Part shown: positions 6,689 to 9,112 of the stretch, in pieces
Position numbering within the stretch: position 1 is the stretch's first letter
How the letters are laid out: each line of letters opens with the position of its first letter
NCBI GenBank assembly: GCA_002349525.1
Contig: DEDL01000018.1
Location: 104,782-113,893 of the forward strand
Reading direction: 5' to 3'
Length of the DNA stretch: 9,112 nucleotides
Source of the DNA: Lachnoclostridium sp. UBA2905
Lineage (GTDB): Bacteria; Bacillota; Clostridia; Lachnospirales; Lachnospiraceae
Notes under the pieces: generated by a model
Database searches by the model: none
What the model was told of the DNA's origin: nothing
The model's input: the letters and a program-made list of their open reading frames with translations, nothing else
Position numbers and translations under genes: made by a program

Positions 6689-8452
6689 ATGTATTATCCA
6701 GATGAACTTGTTGAAGAGATAAGAACAAGAACTGATATTGTTAATCTTATATCCCCATATGTTCATTTGAAGAAAAATGGAAGCAATTATGTTGGCCTGT
6801 GTCCATTTCATAGTGAAAAAACTCCATCATTTTCCGTAAGTCCATCAAAACAGATGTACTATTGCTTTGGATGCGGTGCCGGAGGTAATGCCTACACATT
6901 TGTTATGGAATATGACAATGTGGAATTTAAGGAAGCAGTAGAAATACTTGCTGACAAGGCTGGAGTCAGCCTTCCTACTGCGACATATAGTGAGGAAGCA
7001 AAGGCAGCATCAAATCGTAAGAAAAGAATGATTGATATTCATTCAGATGCGGCAACCTATTACTACAGTATACTTAAGTCTCCAATGGGGACTACAGGCT
7101 ATGGATATTTTAAGGATAGAGGTCTTACTGATGAGACTATATTAAGATTTGGACTGGGTTATACTGGGAAAAGTAATGGATTATACAGATATTTGAAACA
7201 AAAAGGCTATGGCGATGAGGAATTAAATTTCAGTGGACTATTTACATTTGATGAAAGATACGGGGCCAGGGAAAAATTCTGGAACAGGGTCATGTTTCCA
7301 ATTATGGACGCCAATAACAGGGTTATAGCCTTTGGAGGAAGAGTTTTAGGTGATGCACTTCCCAAATATCTTAATTCACCGGAAACACAGATATTCGATA
7401 AGAGCCGCAATCTTTATGGACTTAATTATGCCAGACATTCTAAAGCAAAATATTTTCTTCTTTGTGAAGGATATATGGATGTAATTGCACTTCATCAGGC
7501 TGGCTTTGACAGTGCTGTGGCTTCACTTGGTACATCCCTTACAGGAATGCAGGCTAATTTGATTAAAAGATATGTAAACAGGGTTATAATAACATATGAC
7601 AGCGATGGAGCAGGTATGAAGGCGGCTTTAAGGGCAATTCCTATTTTAAAGGGTGCTGGACTGTCTGTTAAGGTCCTTGACATGAAACCATATAAAGATC
7701 CGGATGAGTTTATAAAAAATCTGGGCAGGGAAGAATATGAAAAGAGAATAGAAAAAGCTGTTAATGGATTTGAATTTGAAATTTCTGTGTTAGAGAAACA
7801 GTTTGATTTCAGTGATCCGGAACAGAAAACAGATTTTTATCTGGAAATGGCAAAGAAGCTGCTTACTTTTGAGGATGAACTTGAAAGAGACAATTATATT
7901 CAGGCAATGGCCGCAAAATATAATATAAGGACAGAGGATCTTAAGAAATTTGTTGCAAAGCAGAGTGCTTCAATGGCTGGAATACCTGTTGCAGTTAATA
8001 AAAAGACATATAATCAGTCAGACAACAAAAAGAAGGAGGATGGACAGATACAGGCTCAGGCTTTGTTACTTACCTGGATGGCTAATGAACCTTCGCTTAT
8101 CGATTTGCTTGGTGAATTTTTGACTGAAGAAGATTTTTTTGAAGAACCATATAGAATGACTGCACATTATGTATATACAGATTATGCAGAATCAAAAACA
8201 ATTAACCCGGCTAAGATTATTAATATGTTTACCGATGTTGATGAGCAAAAGACAGTGGCTGGAATATTTAACAGACACCTTGCTGAGGAAAATCTTAGCA
8301 GGCAGGAAAAAGAAAAAGTATTAAATGAACTGGTAAAAAGAATTAAAAAACAAAATGTGGACCGTCTTGCAAAAAGTGCTACTACACCTGAAGAGTTGCA
8401 AAAACTCATGAAAATGATGATTGAGATGCAAAAAATGCATATTTCATTGTAA
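6689..8452 (+). CDS. dnaG: DNA primase
   Basis: The 587-residue replicative primase, which makes RNA primers at the fork and works with the DnaB-type helicase. Seen in order: a CHC2 zinc-binding domain with C38, H41, C59 and C62; the catalytic core with the EKFWNRVMFPI strand (195-205) and the AFGGRVL segment (214-220); a TOPRIM domain with E260 (CEGYMD), D304 and D306 (YDSDGAG) as metal ligands and the KDPDEF motif at 336-341; and a more variable C-terminal region from about 450 that would bind the helicase. The length is normal and no key residue is missing. A very strong ribosome binding site (GGGGGAGGA, 6672-6680) precedes the ATG. rpoD follows after 43 bases, so the two are surely co-transcribed. 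Confidence 0.97.
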   Translation: MYYPDELVEEIRTRTDIVNLISPYVHLKKNGSNYVGLCPFHSEKTPSFSVSPSKQMYYCFGCGAGGNAYTFVMEYDNVEFKEAVEILADKAGVSLPTATYSEEAKAASNRKKRMIDIHSDAATYYYSILKSPMGTTGYGYFKDRGLTDETILRFGLGYTGKSNGLYRYLKQKGYGDEELNFSGLFTFDERYGAREKFWNRVMFPIMDANNRVIAFGGRVLGDALPKYLNSPETQIFDKSRNLYGLNYARHSKAKYFLLCEGYMDVIALHQAGFDSAVASLGTSLTGMQANLIKRYVNRVIITYDSDGAGMKAALRAIPILKGAGLSVKVLDMKPYKDPDEFIKNLGREEYEKRIEKAVNGFEFEISVLEKQFDFSDPEQKTDFYLEMAKKLLTFEDELERDNYIQAMAAKYNIRTEDLKKFVAKQSASMAGIPVAVNKKTYNQSDNKKKEDGQIQAQALLLTWMANEPSLIDLLGEFLTEEDFFEEPYRMTAHYVYTDYAESKTINPAKIINMFTDVDEQKTVAGIFNRHLAEENLSRQEKEKVLNELVKRIKKQNVDRLAKSATTPEELQKLMKMMIEMQKMHISL

Positions 8453-8495
8453 GAAGGCCGCTATATGATAATATTTTGACAGGAGGAAATTGTAA

Positions 8496-9112
8496 ATGGA
8501 CGAAAATATCGCTAAATTTACAGAGAAAATGAATGAGTTACTTGAAATTGCCAAGAAAGAGAAGAATGTTCTTATGCAGGATGAGATCAACAATCATTTT
8601 AAAGATATGGATCTTTCGGCAGATAAGATCAATTCAATTTATGAATTCTTAGAAGGCAATGATGTTGAAGTGCTTCGTATGACAGATGACACGGATACTG
8701 CAGATGACCTTTTACTTGATATTGAGAGAGATGACGAGGAAGAGGAAATTGAAAATATTGATTTATCAGTGCCTGATGGAGTAAGCATTGAAGATCCTGT
8801 CAGAATGTACCTTAAGGAAATTGGTAAGGTGCCACTTCTTACAGCAGAAGAAGAAGTTAATCTTGCAAAGAGAATGGAAGATGGAGATGCAGAAGCTAAG
8901 AAACGTCTTGCAGAGGCAAACTTACGTCTTGTTGTAAGTATTGCAAAAAGATACGTTGGACGCGGAATGCTTTTCCTTGATCTTATTCAGGAAGGAAACC
9001 TTGGTCTTATTAAAGCTGTTGAAAAGTTTGATTATAAGAAGGGTTATAAATTCAGTACTTATGCTACATGGTGGATTCGTCAGGCCATTACAAGAGCTAT
9101 TGCAGATCAGGC
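8496..9112 (+). CDS. rpoD: Primary sigma factor RpoD/SigA, 5' part
   Basis: The first 205 codons of the housekeeping sigma factor, cut by the window end with the frame still open. Seen: a short N-terminal region 1.1-like segment (1-80) rich in acidic residues, with a DDEEEEIE run at 79-86; region 1.2 starting at EDPVRMYLKEIG (99-110); and region 2 from about 138, including ANLRLVVSIAKRYVGRG (141-157), the DLIQEGNLGLIKAVEKFDY core-binding segment (162-180) and the KFSTYATWWIRQAI segment (185-198) that melts and reads the -10 element. These match the group 1 sigma factors nearly residue for residue. AGGAGG (8481-8486) stands nine bases before the ATG. The gene follows dnaG as in the macromolecular synthesis operon. 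Regions 3 and 4 lie beyond the window. Confidence 0.97.
   Translation, partial: MDENIAKFTEKMNELLEIAKKEKNVLMQDEINNHFKDMDLSADKINSIYEFLEGNDVEVLRMTDDTDTADDLLLDIERDDEEEEIENIDLSVPDGVSIEDPVRMYLKEIGKVPLLTAEEEVNLAKRMEDGDAEAKKRLAEANLRLVVSIAKRYVGRGMLFLDLIQEGNLGLIKAVEKFDYKKGYKFSTYATWWIRQAITRAIADQ

Noticed and set aside
8476..8481. TTGACA just before rpoD as a -35 box
   Set aside because: It overlaps the ribosome binding site and no -10 hexamer lies 16-18 bases downstream (8499-8504 is unlike TATAAT).

Overview
The window looks like chromosomal DNA of a low-GC, anaerobic Firmicute, most probably a member of the Lachnospiraceae (Clostridia; Butyrivibrio, Roseburia or Lachnospira-like). This rests on the AT-rich codon use, strong AGGAGG-type ribosome binding sites, the gene order dgt-dnaG-rpoD, and close family resemblance of the aminotransferase, the DUF4867 protein and QueH to clostridial proteins. 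The species cannot be told from the sequence. All recognised genes lie on the + strand, and no mobile element, CRISPR array, tRNA or rRNA was seen.

Layout. Bases 1-144 hold a near-consensus promoter (70-98). At 145-2526 lies a membrane-bound c-di-GMP signalling protein: an extracytoplasmic sensor, HAMP, a degenerate GGDEF domain and an EAL domain with all catalytic residues. At 2596-3222 lies a small cupin-like DUF4867 protein of unknown function, closed by a rho-independent terminator at 3297-3327. A second, consensus promoter (3397-3425) drives an aspartate aminotransferase of the type Ic family (3484-4764), followed 36 bases later by the epoxyqueuosine reductase gene queH (4801-5424, TTG start). 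The last third is the clostridial form of the macromolecular synthesis operon: dgt (dGTPase-like HD hydrolase, start at 5566), dnaG (primase, 6689-8452) and rpoD/sigA (primary sigma factor, from 8496, cut by the window end).

How the genes fit together. The first two genes form one short unit. The aminotransferase and queH form another. dgt, dnaG and rpoD link dNTP pool control, replication priming and bulk transcription. No terminator was seen between queH and dgt, so read-through into the third unit is possible.

The most unusual sequence is non-coding. dgt and dnaG are each immediately preceded by a short tandem array: four 19-bp units (plus one decayed copy) before dgt and three 21-bp units before dnaG. 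The units share a related core, roughly GTATWRYTRYWTT, and each array stops just before a strong ribosome binding site. A second oddity is a strong hairpin inside queH, exactly over the codons for its conserved CCxxC segment. The genes themselves are known families; no new multi-gene system is visible.
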